Assembly: GCA_021798395.1 (NCBI GenBank)
Contig: JAJZHS010000011.1
Span: 1-18,010 of the forward strand
Direction of reading: 5' to 3'
Length of the DNA: 18,010 nt
Origin: Pseudomonadota bacterium
GTDB taxonomy: Bacteria > Pseudomonadota > Gammaproteobacteria > Burkholderiales > Burkholderiaceae_C
Shown one piece after another: positions 7,799-13,315 of the stretch. How positions within the stretch are numbered: position 1 is the stretch's first letter; each line of letters begins with the position of its first letter. The notes beneath the pieces are model-generated. The model did not search any database. It was given only the letters and a program-made list of their open reading frames with translations, and had not been told where the DNA came from. Position numbers and translations under genes: made by a program.

Positions 7799-7953
7799 GC
7801 GCGCCGCACGGCCGCTCCGAAGGCGCGCTCAACTTCCACCTCGCAGCTTGCAAGCCGCTCGGATTCGGCACCGTCCAGGCTGCCGCAGGGCAGCCTGGAG
7901 CCGCGGGCCTCATCCCCGGGGAGTCGAGCGCAGCGAGGAGGGCTCACCCATGA
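7795..7953 (+). CDS. Small ORF 1 in the coupled repeat module (52 aa)
   Basis: Starts at the ATG that overlaps the diguanylate cyclase stop (ATGA at 7795-7798) and ends with a TGA that overlaps the next ATG (ATGA at 7950-7953). The product begins MSAPHGRSEGALN and ends GESSAARRAHP. The same two ends recur in the following small ORF, with a 28-residue middle here replaced by two residues there. There is no strong ribosome site, so expression would depend on coupling to the cyclase gene. No family is recognised, and it may be a by-product of the DNA repeat rather than a functional peptide. Confidence 0.3.
   Translation: MSAPHGRSEGALNFHLAACKPLGFGTVQAAAGQPGAAGLIPGESSAARRAHP
7874..7899. other. 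Perfect 11-bp hairpin in the repeat region
   Basis: TCCAGGCTGCC at 7874-7884 pairs perfectly with GGCAGCCTGGA at 7889-7899 around the loop GCAG. It lies in the roughly 78-bp segment by which small ORF 1 is longer than small ORF 2. No T-run follows, so it is not a standard terminator. It could be a palindromic repeat-element core, an RNA stability element, or an attenuating structure after the cyclase gene. Confidence 0.6.
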
Positions 7954-8030
7954 GCGCGCCGCACGGCCGCTCCGGAGGCGCGCTCAACTCCCTCGGGGAG
8001 TCGAGCGCAGCGAGGAGGGCACACCCATGA
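7950..8030 (+). CDS. Small ORF 2 in the coupled repeat module (26 aa)
   Basis: Begins MSAPHGRSGGALN, continues Ser-Leu, and ends GESSAARRAHP. The ribosome site AGGAGG at 7936-7941 is eight bases before its ATG, which is ideal. Its TGA (8028-8030) overlaps the ATG of the exported-protein gene (8027-8029) as ATGA. It looks like a leader ORF that would couple translation into the next gene. No known family. A strong hairpin (7980-8008) forms within its coding sequence, just before the next ribosome site. Confidence 0.4.
   Translation: MSAPHGRSGGALNSLGESSAARRAHP
7980..8008 (+). promoter_or_regulatory. Stem-loop immediately upstream of the ribosome site of the exported-protein gene
   Basis: GCGCTC-A-ACTCCC (7980-7992) pairs with GGGAGT-C-GAGCGC (7996-8008) around a TCG loop: 12 base pairs with one A/C mismatch. 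It ends five bases before AGGAGG (8013-8018). Ribosomes translating small ORF 2 must melt it, so it could make expression of the next gene depend on translation of the small ORF. The structure is seen directly; the role is inferred. Confidence 0.5.
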
Positions 8031-8446
8031 GCGCGCCGCGGCCGGCGGCCGGAACGGCCTGGTTCGTCGCAGCGGTCGTCGCCGCCTCCATCCCCGCGTG
8101 GCGCGCCACGGCGCGGGCCGAACCCGCCGGGAGCCCGCCTGCGGCAACCTCGGCCACCCCCCCGACGCAGGTCGCATGCGCCGCCGAGCCGGCCCTGCGG
8201 CCGAGGCCTTCGGTCGAGGGCGGGCGCATGACGCCGCCGCCGCCGGCGCCGCGTTGCACAGGCTGCGGCACCGTCGCCAGCGTCACGCCGTTGCCTGCCG
8301 AAGCCGGCGCCGGGGCGCGCACGCGCTACCGGGTCGCGATCCGGATGGACGACGGCTCGGTACGCAAGCTGACGCTGGGCGCGCCGCCTGCCGTCGGCAC
8401 GCGTGTGCGCGCCGACGCCGGCGGGCGCATCGAAACCGCGCCGTGA
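8027..8446 (+). CDS. Small exported protein with a C-terminal CxxCG...RMDDGS domain
   Basis: 139-residue protein with an N-terminal hydrophobic segment (residues 11-22) and a likely signal peptidase site near ATARA (residues 27-31). A Pro/Ala-rich linker runs to about residue 75, followed by a short domain: CTGCGTVASVTPL (Cys77, Cys80), then RYRVAIRMDDGSVRKLTL and PPAVGTRVRADAGG. The same C-terminal pattern is known to me from the end of betaproteobacterial SlyB-like outer-membrane lipoproteins, where a glycine-zipper segment separates the two parts; here that glycine zipper is absent. The start has AGGAGG eight bases upstream and overlaps the stop of small ORF 2. The role is unknown; a periplasmic or envelope location is inferred from the signal peptide. 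Confidence 0.72.
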   Translation: MSAPRPAAGTAWFVAAVVAASIPAWRATARAEPAGSPPAATSATPPTQVACAAEPALRPRPSVEGGRMTPPPPAPRCTGCGTVASVTPLPAEAGAGARTRYRVAIRMDDGSVRKLTLGAPPAVGTRVRADAGGRIETAP

Positions 8447-8455
8447 CGCGGGCGC

Positions 8456-8470
8456 GACCGGCGCCCGGTC
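8456..8470. terminator. Short hairpin between convergent genes
   Basis: GACCGG at 8456-8461 and CCGGTC at 8465-8470 form a perfect six-base stem with a CGC loop. It lies between the stop codons of the exported-protein gene and the convergent ene-reductase gene and overlaps the stop of the latter. No T-run is present on either strand, so a bidirectional terminator role is only a possibility. Confidence 0.3.
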
Positions 8471-9548
8471 AGGCGGTTTGCAGCACCGGATAGTCGGTGT
8501 ATCCGGCAGCACCGGGCGTATAGAAGGTCGCCGGATCGGGCGCGTTCAGCGGCGCGTCGCTGTGCATGCGCTCGACCAGGTCCGGGTTGGCCAGCGCGCT
8601 GCGGCCGAAGGCGATCAGGTCGGCGTCGCCCGCGGCCAGCGCGCGCTCGGCGGCGGCACGATCGAAACCGCCGGCGAGCATGCACGGGCCGTCGAACGCC
8701 GCGCGCAGCTGCCGCTTGAGTTCTCCCGGCACGGGCGGAGCACCCATCGCCGAATGGTCGAGCAGGTGCAGGTACAGCAGGCCGATGCGCGACAGTTCGG
8801 CGACCAGTGCGCGGTACTGCGCGTCGACGCCGTCGAAAGCCCCGGTCTCGTTGAACACCCCGTACGGCGACAGCCTGATGCCGACCCGCTCGGCGCCGAT
8901 GGCCGCAGCGACCGCGTGCACGACTTCCAGCGCGAAACGGTTGCGGCCTTCGATGCTGCCGCCGTAGCCGTCGCCGCGGCGGTTGACGTTGGCGTTGAGG
9001 AACTGCTCGATCAGGTAGCCGTTGGCCGCGTGCACTTCGACACCGTCGAAGCCCGCTTCCAGCGCCAGGCGCGCGGCCTGTGCGTACTCGTCGACCACGT
9101 GCGCAATGTCGGACGCGCGCATGGCGCGCGGACTGCTGTACGGCAGCATGCCCTGGGCGTCGGTATGCACCGTTCCGCCCAGCGTCGCGTCGCCCGGCCC
9201 GAGCACCTCGGCTCCGGGCGGCAGGTTGGCCAGCTGCGAGACGCGGCCGGTATGCATCAGCTGCACCACGATGCGCCCGCCGCGCGCGTGCACCGCGTCC
9301 GTGACCAGGCGCCAGCCCTGCACCTGCCGGGAATGGAACAGGCCCGGGATGCGCGCATAGCCCAGTCCGTTGGGCGAAGGCGAGGTGCCCTCGGTGACGA
9401 TGAGGCCGCACGAAGAACGCTGCGCGTAATATTCGGCCATCAACGCATTGGGCGTATTGGCTTCGACCGCGCGGCTTCGCGTCAGCGGCGCCATGACGAT
9501 GCGATTGGACAAGTTCAGGTGACGGATCTGTACGGGATCGAACAGCAT
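8469..9548 (-). CDS. nemA: Old Yellow Enzyme family ene-reductase (NemA-like)
   Basis: 359-residue FMN-dependent TIM-barrel reductase that uses NAD(P)H to reduce activated C=C bonds, and in related enzymes N-ethylmaleimide, nitro compounds or nitrate esters. It opens MLFDPVQIRHLNLSNRIVMA followed by PLTRSR, where Thr23 matches the flavin-tuning Thr of OYE. The substrate-binding pair is His173/Asn176 with Tyr178 as the proton donor (EVHAANGYLIEQFL). The phosphate-binding end is LAGGFD and FGRSALANPDLV. The length is normal and nothing is missing. A purine-rich site (GAGGA) precedes the start. It is divergent from a TetR regulator with 149 bases between them, the same arrangement in principle as NemR control of nemA. 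The symbol is by similarity; the true substrate is unknown. Confidence 0.93.
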   Translation of the reverse strand: MLFDPVQIRHLNLSNRIVMAPLTRSRAVEANTPNALMAEYYAQRSSCGLIVTEGTSPSPNGLGYARIPGLFHSRQVQGWRLVTDAVHARGGRIVVQLMHTGRVSQLANLPPGAEVLGPGDATLGGTVHTDAQGMLPYSSPRAMRASDIAHVVDEYAQAARLALEAGFDGVEVHAANGYLIEQFLNANVNRRGDGYGGSIEGRNRFALEVVHAVAAAIGAERVGIRLSPYGVFNETGAFDGVDAQYRALVAELSRIGLLYLHLLDHSAMGAPPVPGELKRQLRAAFDGPCMLAGGFDRAAAERALAAGDADLIAFGRSALANPDLVERMHSDAPLNAPDPATFYTPGAAGYTDYPVLQTA

Positions 9549-9697
9549 GGAATTCCTCGTCTGCGTTGCGGAAACGACCGCCGCGCGGAGCGCGCCGGCG
9601 ACGACGGTCGCGGAACTGGACGAAGTGTATTCATGCGTTCAAAACCTTGCTTGGGTCGTCACGGGCGAGTTTCATATCGAAGAATTACAATGTGATC
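9549..9697. promoter_or_regulatory. Divergent promoter region, ene-reductase / TetR
   Basis: These 149 bases must hold the promoters of both divergent genes. The half nearest the TetR gene (about 9625-9697) is clearly more AT-rich than its surroundings. TTGCTT (9647-9652) with TTTCAT (9670-9675) at 17-base spacing is a weak promoter candidate toward the TetR gene. No long palindrome typical of a TetR operator was found by eye beyond the short TGATCA at 9693-9698. Confidence 0.35.
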
Positions 9698-10258
9698 ATG
9701 GCCAGACCACGCACATTCGATGCCGACGAAGCTGTTGACTCAGCCATGCACGCGCTTTGGCGAGGCGGCCTGGGCGCGACCAGCGTCGACGCGCTGCAAA
9801 GCGCCATCGGGATCGGCCGGTCGTCGCTGTACAACGCCTTCAACAGCAAGGCCGAGCTGGTGCTGCTGGCCATCGACCGCTACGTCACGCAAGCCCTGGA
9901 AGCTCTGGAATCGACCTTCGCCGAGCAGGGGCTGGCGGCCGCCGTCGAACTGGTCCTGGTCGACGCCGCGACGTCCAATGCCGAAGGCCGCGGCTGTCTG
10001 CTGCTCAACGGCCTGAGCGAGTTGCACGAGGCCGATGCCGACATGCTGCAGGCGGTGCGCTGCGGCCTCGATCGAATCGCCCAACTGCTGGTGCGCAAGG
10101 CCGAAGCCAGCGCGAACCCGGTGCGCGATCCGGCCGCGTTCGCGGCCAAGTTCATCGCTTCGATCGCCGGCGTGCGCAGCCTGCAGCGCGCCGGACTGCC
10201 GGCTGAGCTGACGCGGCGCGTCGCGCGCGACTTCGCTGCGCTGGTGGCGTCGTCCTGA
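9698..10258 (+). CDS. TetR/AcrR-family transcriptional regulator
   Basis: 186-residue regulator. The N-terminal DNA-binding domain begins MARPRTFDADEAVDSAMHAL, and the helix-turn-helix is at about residues 27-48 (ATSVDALQSAIGIGRSSLYNAF, given here in outline), ending in the usual YNAF-SKAEL. The C-terminal ligand domain carries EGRGCLLLNGLSEL with Cys100, and a second Cys at 122. RGC-LL-N motifs are common in AefR/NemR-type regulators. The ATG at 9698 is chosen because it begins the conserved domain; the frame continues upstream with an Arg-rich stretch that resembles no TetR protein. The divergent ene-reductase is the obvious target, and by analogy with NemR a reactive electrophile acting on a Cys could be the signal. 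That last point is inference. Confidence 0.9.
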   Translation: MARPRTFDADEAVDSAMHALWRGGLGATSVDALQSAIGIGRSSLYNAFNSKAELVLLAIDRYVTQALEALESTFAEQGLAAAVELVLVDAATSNAEGRGCLLLNGLSELHEADADMLQAVRCGLDRIAQLLVRKAEASANPVRDPAAFAAKFIASIAGVRSLQRAGLPAELTRRVARDFAALVASS

Positions 10259-10292
10259 GCGCAGCTCAGGATCGGCCGCGCAGCAGCGCGGC
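10253..10292 (+). terminator. Two tandem hairpins at the end of the TetR gene
   Basis: The first stem is TCCTGAGC (10253-10260) with GCTCAGGA (10264-10271), loop GCA, and includes the TetR stop codon. The second is GCCGCGC (10275-10281) with GCGCGGC (10286-10292), loop AGCA. Both stems are perfect and lie in the 103-base gap before the patatin gene. No T-run follows, so this may be a factor-dependent terminator or RNA 3'-end structure rather than a classical intrinsic terminator. Confidence 0.45.
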
Positions 10293-10361
10293 GAAGTCGA
10301 CCCGCCTTCAAAATCCCGCGCCGCGGTGCTACCTTGATGCACACAAGGAGAGCTGGCGAAG

Positions 10362-12110
10362 ATGCCAACGACGCGGCAGGACATCCTCGACAACCTCGCG
10401 CGCACCGCTGTATTCGGTTCCCTGCATGCGCGGGTGCGTGCGGCGTTGCTGCCGCATGCGACTCCGCACGAATTGCGCGGCGGCGACATACTGTTCCGCA
10501 GCGGTGACCGCGCCGACGCGCTGTACGTGCTGTGCTCGGGAAGCCTGGGCGTGTTCGGCCGCGGCCTGGCGCGCGGCGCGCCCCAGCTGCTCGGGGTCAT
10601 CGCCCCGGGCGAAACGGTCGGCGAACTCGGTTTCCTGACCGGGCAGCCGCGCACCGCGACGGTACGTGCGCTGCGCGACTGCACCTTGCTGCGCCTGCAC
10701 CGCAGCGACCTGATGCTGCGCCTGATGGCGCGGCACCCGGAGGCGCTGGCCGAAGCGCTTCGGCATATCCTGCAAAGGCTCGGCCAGCGCGCGCACGGCG
10801 AGGCGCTGACGCCGCCGCGCACCTTCGCCGTGGTCGGCGTGCACGGCGGGCTTGCGCTGCGCGACGCTGCCGAACGCCTCGCCGCAGCGCTTCGGCCGCT
10901 CGGCGCCACCCTGCTGCTCGACGCTGCCACCGGCCGCGGACGCGACCCGGCGTGGCACACGGAACGCGAACGCGAGCACCGCTTCGTGCTGTACGTGGCC
11001 GACCGCGACGACGCGCAATGGCGCGCCACCTGCCTGCGCCAGGCCGACCAGTTCCTGCTCGTGGCCGAAGCGGGAACGACCGCGCAGCCGTGGCCCGACG
11101 CGCTGTGCCGCAGCGGAGGCGACACCCTGCACCGCACGCGCAGGCTGCTCGTGCTGGGCCCGAACGCGCCCGGACGCGGCGACGTCAGCGCGTGGCTGCG
11201 CCAGTTCAGCGGCGAGGTGCTGCCGCACCGGCTGCGCGGCGACGCCGACTACGCCCGGCTCGCCCGCCACCTGGCGCAGCGCGCGGTCGGCCTGGTGCTC
11301 TCGGGCGGCGGCGCGCGCGGCTTCGGCCATATCGGCGTGGTGCGCGCGCTGCGCGAACTCGGCCAGCCGATCGACGCCGTCGGCGGCACCAGCATCGGCG
11401 GCATCGTCGGCGCCGGCGTCGCCTGCGAATGGGACGACGCCGAAATGCTCGAGCAGTTGCGACGCAATTTCATCGCCGGCCACCCGCTGCGCGACTTGAC
11501 CGTGCCGCTGATCGCCTTGACGCGCGGAACGCGCACGACGCGGCTGCTGCAGCGCGCGTTCGCCGAGCGGCGCATCGAAGACCTGGCGATCCCGTTCTTC
11601 TGCGTCTCGACCAACCTGACCCGCGGCCGGGTCGACGTGCACCGTCGCGGCAAGCTCTGGAAATGGCTGCGCGCCGGCGCCGCGATTCCGGGAATCCTGC
11701 CCCCGCTGCTCGACCGCGGCATGGTCCATGTCGACGGCGCCGTGCTGAACAACCTGCCGACCGACGTCATGCGCGACGCCGGCGTGCACGACATCGTCGC
11801 GGTCGACATCAGCGGCGCCAACGCCTTGCCGGCGACCTTCGAGGACGCTGCGCTGCCGACGCTGCCGCGCCTGACCTGGCAATGGCTGCACGGCCGCCAG
11901 TGGCCGAGCCTGTTCGCGATCCTGATGCGCGCGGCGATGGTGCAAAGCGAAGGCAGCATCGAGATGCGCCGCGCACTGGCCACGCGGCTGCTGACGCCGC
12001 CGCACGAGGATGTCGGGCTGCTGAACTGGCGCGCCTGGTCGCGCAGCATCGACAGCGCCTACCGCTATACCCTCGAACACTACGGGCGCCGGCCCGACGC
12101 CGCGCCGTGA
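10362..12110 (+). CDS. Patatin-like phospholipase with N-terminal cNMP-binding domain (NTE/RssA type)
   Basis: 582-residue predicted serine lipid acyl-hydrolase. The N-terminal region (about 12-135) is a cyclic-nucleotide-binding fold: ILFRSGDRADALYVLCSGSLGVF, with the phosphate-cassette-like GETVGELGFLTGQPRTATVRAL. A middle domain (about 150-300) is shared with bacterial NTE-type proteins. The patatin domain starts at VGLVLSGGGARGFGHIGV (oxyanion hole GGGARG at 315-320). It has the nucleophile elbow GTSIG with Ser344, and the catalytic Asp458 in VDGAVLNNLP, giving a complete Ser-Asp dyad. A good ribosome site (AAGGAGA) precedes the start at 10362. No transmembrane segment is evident. The next gene downstream encodes a diguanylate cyclase. 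The bound nucleotide and the lipid substrate cannot be told from sequence; lysophospholipid is the known substrate in related proteins. Confidence 0.93.
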   Translation: MPTTRQDILDNLARTAVFGSLHARVRAALLPHATPHELRGGDILFRSGDRADALYVLCSGSLGVFGRGLARGAPQLLGVIAPGETVGELGFLTGQPRTATVRALRDCTLLRLHRSDLMLRLMARHPEALAEALRHILQRLGQRAHGEALTPPRTFAVVGVHGGLALRDAAERLAAALRPLGATLLLDAATGRGRDPAWHTEREREHRFVLYVADRDDAQWRATCLRQADQFLLVAEAGTTAQPWPDALCRSGGDTLHRTRRLLVLGPNAPGRGDVSAWLRQFSGEVLPHRLRGDADYARLARHLAQRAVGLVLSGGGARGFGHIGVVRALRELGQPIDAVGGTSIGGIVGAGVACEWDDAEMLEQLRRNFIAGHPLRDLTVPLIALTRGTRTTRLLQRAFAERRIEDLAIPFFCVSTNLTRGRVDVHRRGKLWKWLRAGAAIPGILPPLLDRGMVHVDGAVLNNLPTDVMRDAGVHDIVAVDISGANALPATFEDAALPTLPRLTWQWLHGRQWPSLFAILMRAAMVQSEGSIEMRRALATRLLTPPHEDVGLLNWRAWSRSIDSAYRYTLEHYGRRPDAAP

Positions 12111-12238
12111 CGCGCCGCGATCCAGGGGCGCGGCAATATACTGCACCGCGCGCAGGCCCGCGGGGTCGCGCCCAGGCGCAGCCCCCGGCGCGACCATCGA
12201 CCAGCACGACGGCGGCCGCGGCCGCCCGCCAGATCCGC
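12111..12238 (+). promoter_or_regulatory. Gap before second diguanylate cyclase, with a -10-like TATACT
   Basis: 128 bases without a confident gene. TATACT at 12137-12142 is one mismatch from a sigma-70 -10 box, but no -35 was found at the right distance. The frame of the following gene is open across the whole gap back to a GTG at 12107 that overlaps the patatin stop (GTGA). The peptide it would add is Arg/Ala/Pro-rich and has no family character, so the later ATG is preferred. Confidence 0.3.
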
Positions 12239-13270
12239 ATGACCGACATTCAGGCTATCGTTCACCCGTTCGACGACGCCATGGGCTTTGCCCAGGCGTC
12301 GCTCGACCTACTCGTCGACCAGCACCTGGCGCCCAGCCCGTTGAGTTACACGGTCGCGTACTCCTACGCCAGCGGGGCGATCGCGGACATCGTCGGCGCC
12401 GTGCGGCAGCGCCTCGACAGCGGGCAGGCGCTCGACGACGACCTGCTGCGCACGCTGTTCGAGCGCCACATCGGCGCCGACCGCGCTGCGCAGCTGCGCA
12501 GCGTGGGCCACGACCTCAAGCAGTTGCTGCTGCTGCTGATCCGCAATCTGAACCAGGCCGGCGAAGGCACGGCCGAGTTCGGGAACGCCCTCGCCGCCAG
12601 CCTGCAGCGGCTCGACGGCGCCGTCGACGCCCCCGCGCTGCGCTCCATCGCCGGCGACATGCTCGACGCCACGCGCCAGGCCCAGCAGCGCAACGACCAA
12701 CTGCAGGCGCAGTTGCGCGACACGGTGGTCGAGACCGAGCACTTGCGCACCGAGCTCGAGGAACACCGGCGTGCGGCGCTGGTCGATCCGCTGACCGGCC
12801 TGCTCAATCGCCGCGCGATGGACGCGCGCTTCGACGAGTTGCTCGCGCAGGGGCGCGTGTTCGCGCTGCTGATGGTCGACATCGACCATTTCAAGGCGAT
12901 CAACGACTCCCACGGCCATGCGTTGGGCGACGCGGTCATCCGCAACGTCGCCGACGCCATTCGCACCTGCATCCGAGGCGGAGACCACGCGGTGCGCTAC
13001 GGCGGCGAAGAGTTCCTCGTCATGCTGCCCGAAACTCCGCTCGACGGCGCATCGAAGGTGGCCGAAGCGATTCGCACGCACATCCACGGCCTGCGCCTGG
13101 TGCGCAAGCGCGACCACTTCCGGCTCGACCCGTTCACGGTCTCGATCGGCGTGACCGCCTGGCTTCCCGGCGACAACGCCGACGGCCTGCTGCAGCGCGC
13201 CGACCGCGCGCTGTACGCGTCGAAGAACTCCGGACGCAACCGCGTCAGCGTCCTGGACGGGACGGCTTGA
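12239..13270 (+). CDS. GGDEF diguanylate cyclase with N-terminal helical domain
   Basis: 343-residue predicted c-di-GMP synthase. The N-terminal ~150 residues form a helical domain (LAPSPLSYTVAYSYASG...) of the kind seen in soluble GGDEF proteins such as Caulobacter DgcB, followed by a coiled-coil-like stretch (about 150-185, NDQLQAQLRDTVVETEHLR). The GGDEF domain has DPLTGLLNRRAMDARF, the metal-site LLMVDIDHFKAINDSHGH, the active-site GGEEF at 255-259, and an intact inhibitory I-site RGGD at 246-249. It should be catalytically active with product feedback. No transmembrane segment or PAS domain is seen, so the input signal is unknown. No strong ribosome site precedes the ATG at 12239; a GTG at 12107 is an alternative start. 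It follows the patatin gene by 128 bases on the same strand and converges on the oxidoreductase gene. Confidence 0.9.
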   Translation: MTDIQAIVHPFDDAMGFAQASLDLLVDQHLAPSPLSYTVAYSYASGAIADIVGAVRQRLDSGQALDDDLLRTLFERHIGADRAAQLRSVGHDLKQLLLLLIRNLNQAGEGTAEFGNALAASLQRLDGAVDAPALRSIAGDMLDATRQAQQRNDQLQAQLRDTVVETEHLRTELEEHRRAALVDPLTGLLNRRAMDARFDELLAQGRVFALLMVDIDHFKAINDSHGHALGDAVIRNVADAIRTCIRGGDHAVRYGGEEFLVMLPETPLDGASKVAEAIRTHIHGLRLVRKRDHFRLDPFTVSIGVTAWLPGDNADGLLQRADRALYASKNSGRNRVSVLDGTA

Positions 13271-13315
13271 GCCCGTGGCCGGTTCCGGCATCCGCCGGGC
13301 ACCGCGCGCCGGCGC

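Larger units (their letters stand above)
7795..8040 (+). repeat. Duplicated translation-initiation repeat (77-bp period)
   Basis: The 40-base block starting ATGAGCGCGCCGCACGG occurs at 7795-7834 and 7950-7989 with one mismatch, and its first 13 bases recur at 8027. The block before the start codon, including GGGGAGTCGAGCGCAGCG and the ribosome site AGGAGG, occurs at 7917-7949 and 7994-8026 with one mismatch. The copies at 7917 and 7994 are therefore a 77-bp tandem duplication, while the first copy of the ATG block is 155 bases upstream of the second. Each copy carries an initiation codon overlapping an upstream stop. Whether this element is dispersed elsewhere in the genome cannot be seen here. 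Confidence 0.85.

Noticed and set aside
7795..8040. CRISPR array
   Set aside because: Only two to three copies of the unit exist, spacing is unequal (155 and 77), the blocks contain ribosome sites and start codons, and no cas gene is present.
9566..9697. Upstream extension of the TetR reading frame
   Set aside because: The extra Arg-rich residues do not fit the family; MARPRTFD at 9698 is the typical TetR beginning.
12107..12238. GTG overlapping the patatin stop as the start of the second diguanylate cyclase
   Set aside because: It would add 44 Arg/Ala/Pro-rich residues with no family character. The ATG at 12239 begins the conserved N-terminal domain, though the GTGA overlap is worth remembering.
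13271..13315. Terminator between the second cyclase and the convergent oxidoreductase gene
   Set aside because: Only scattered GC-rich complementarity (TGAGC/GCTCA at the ends) is present, with no compact stem and no T-run, so it is not reported as a feature.
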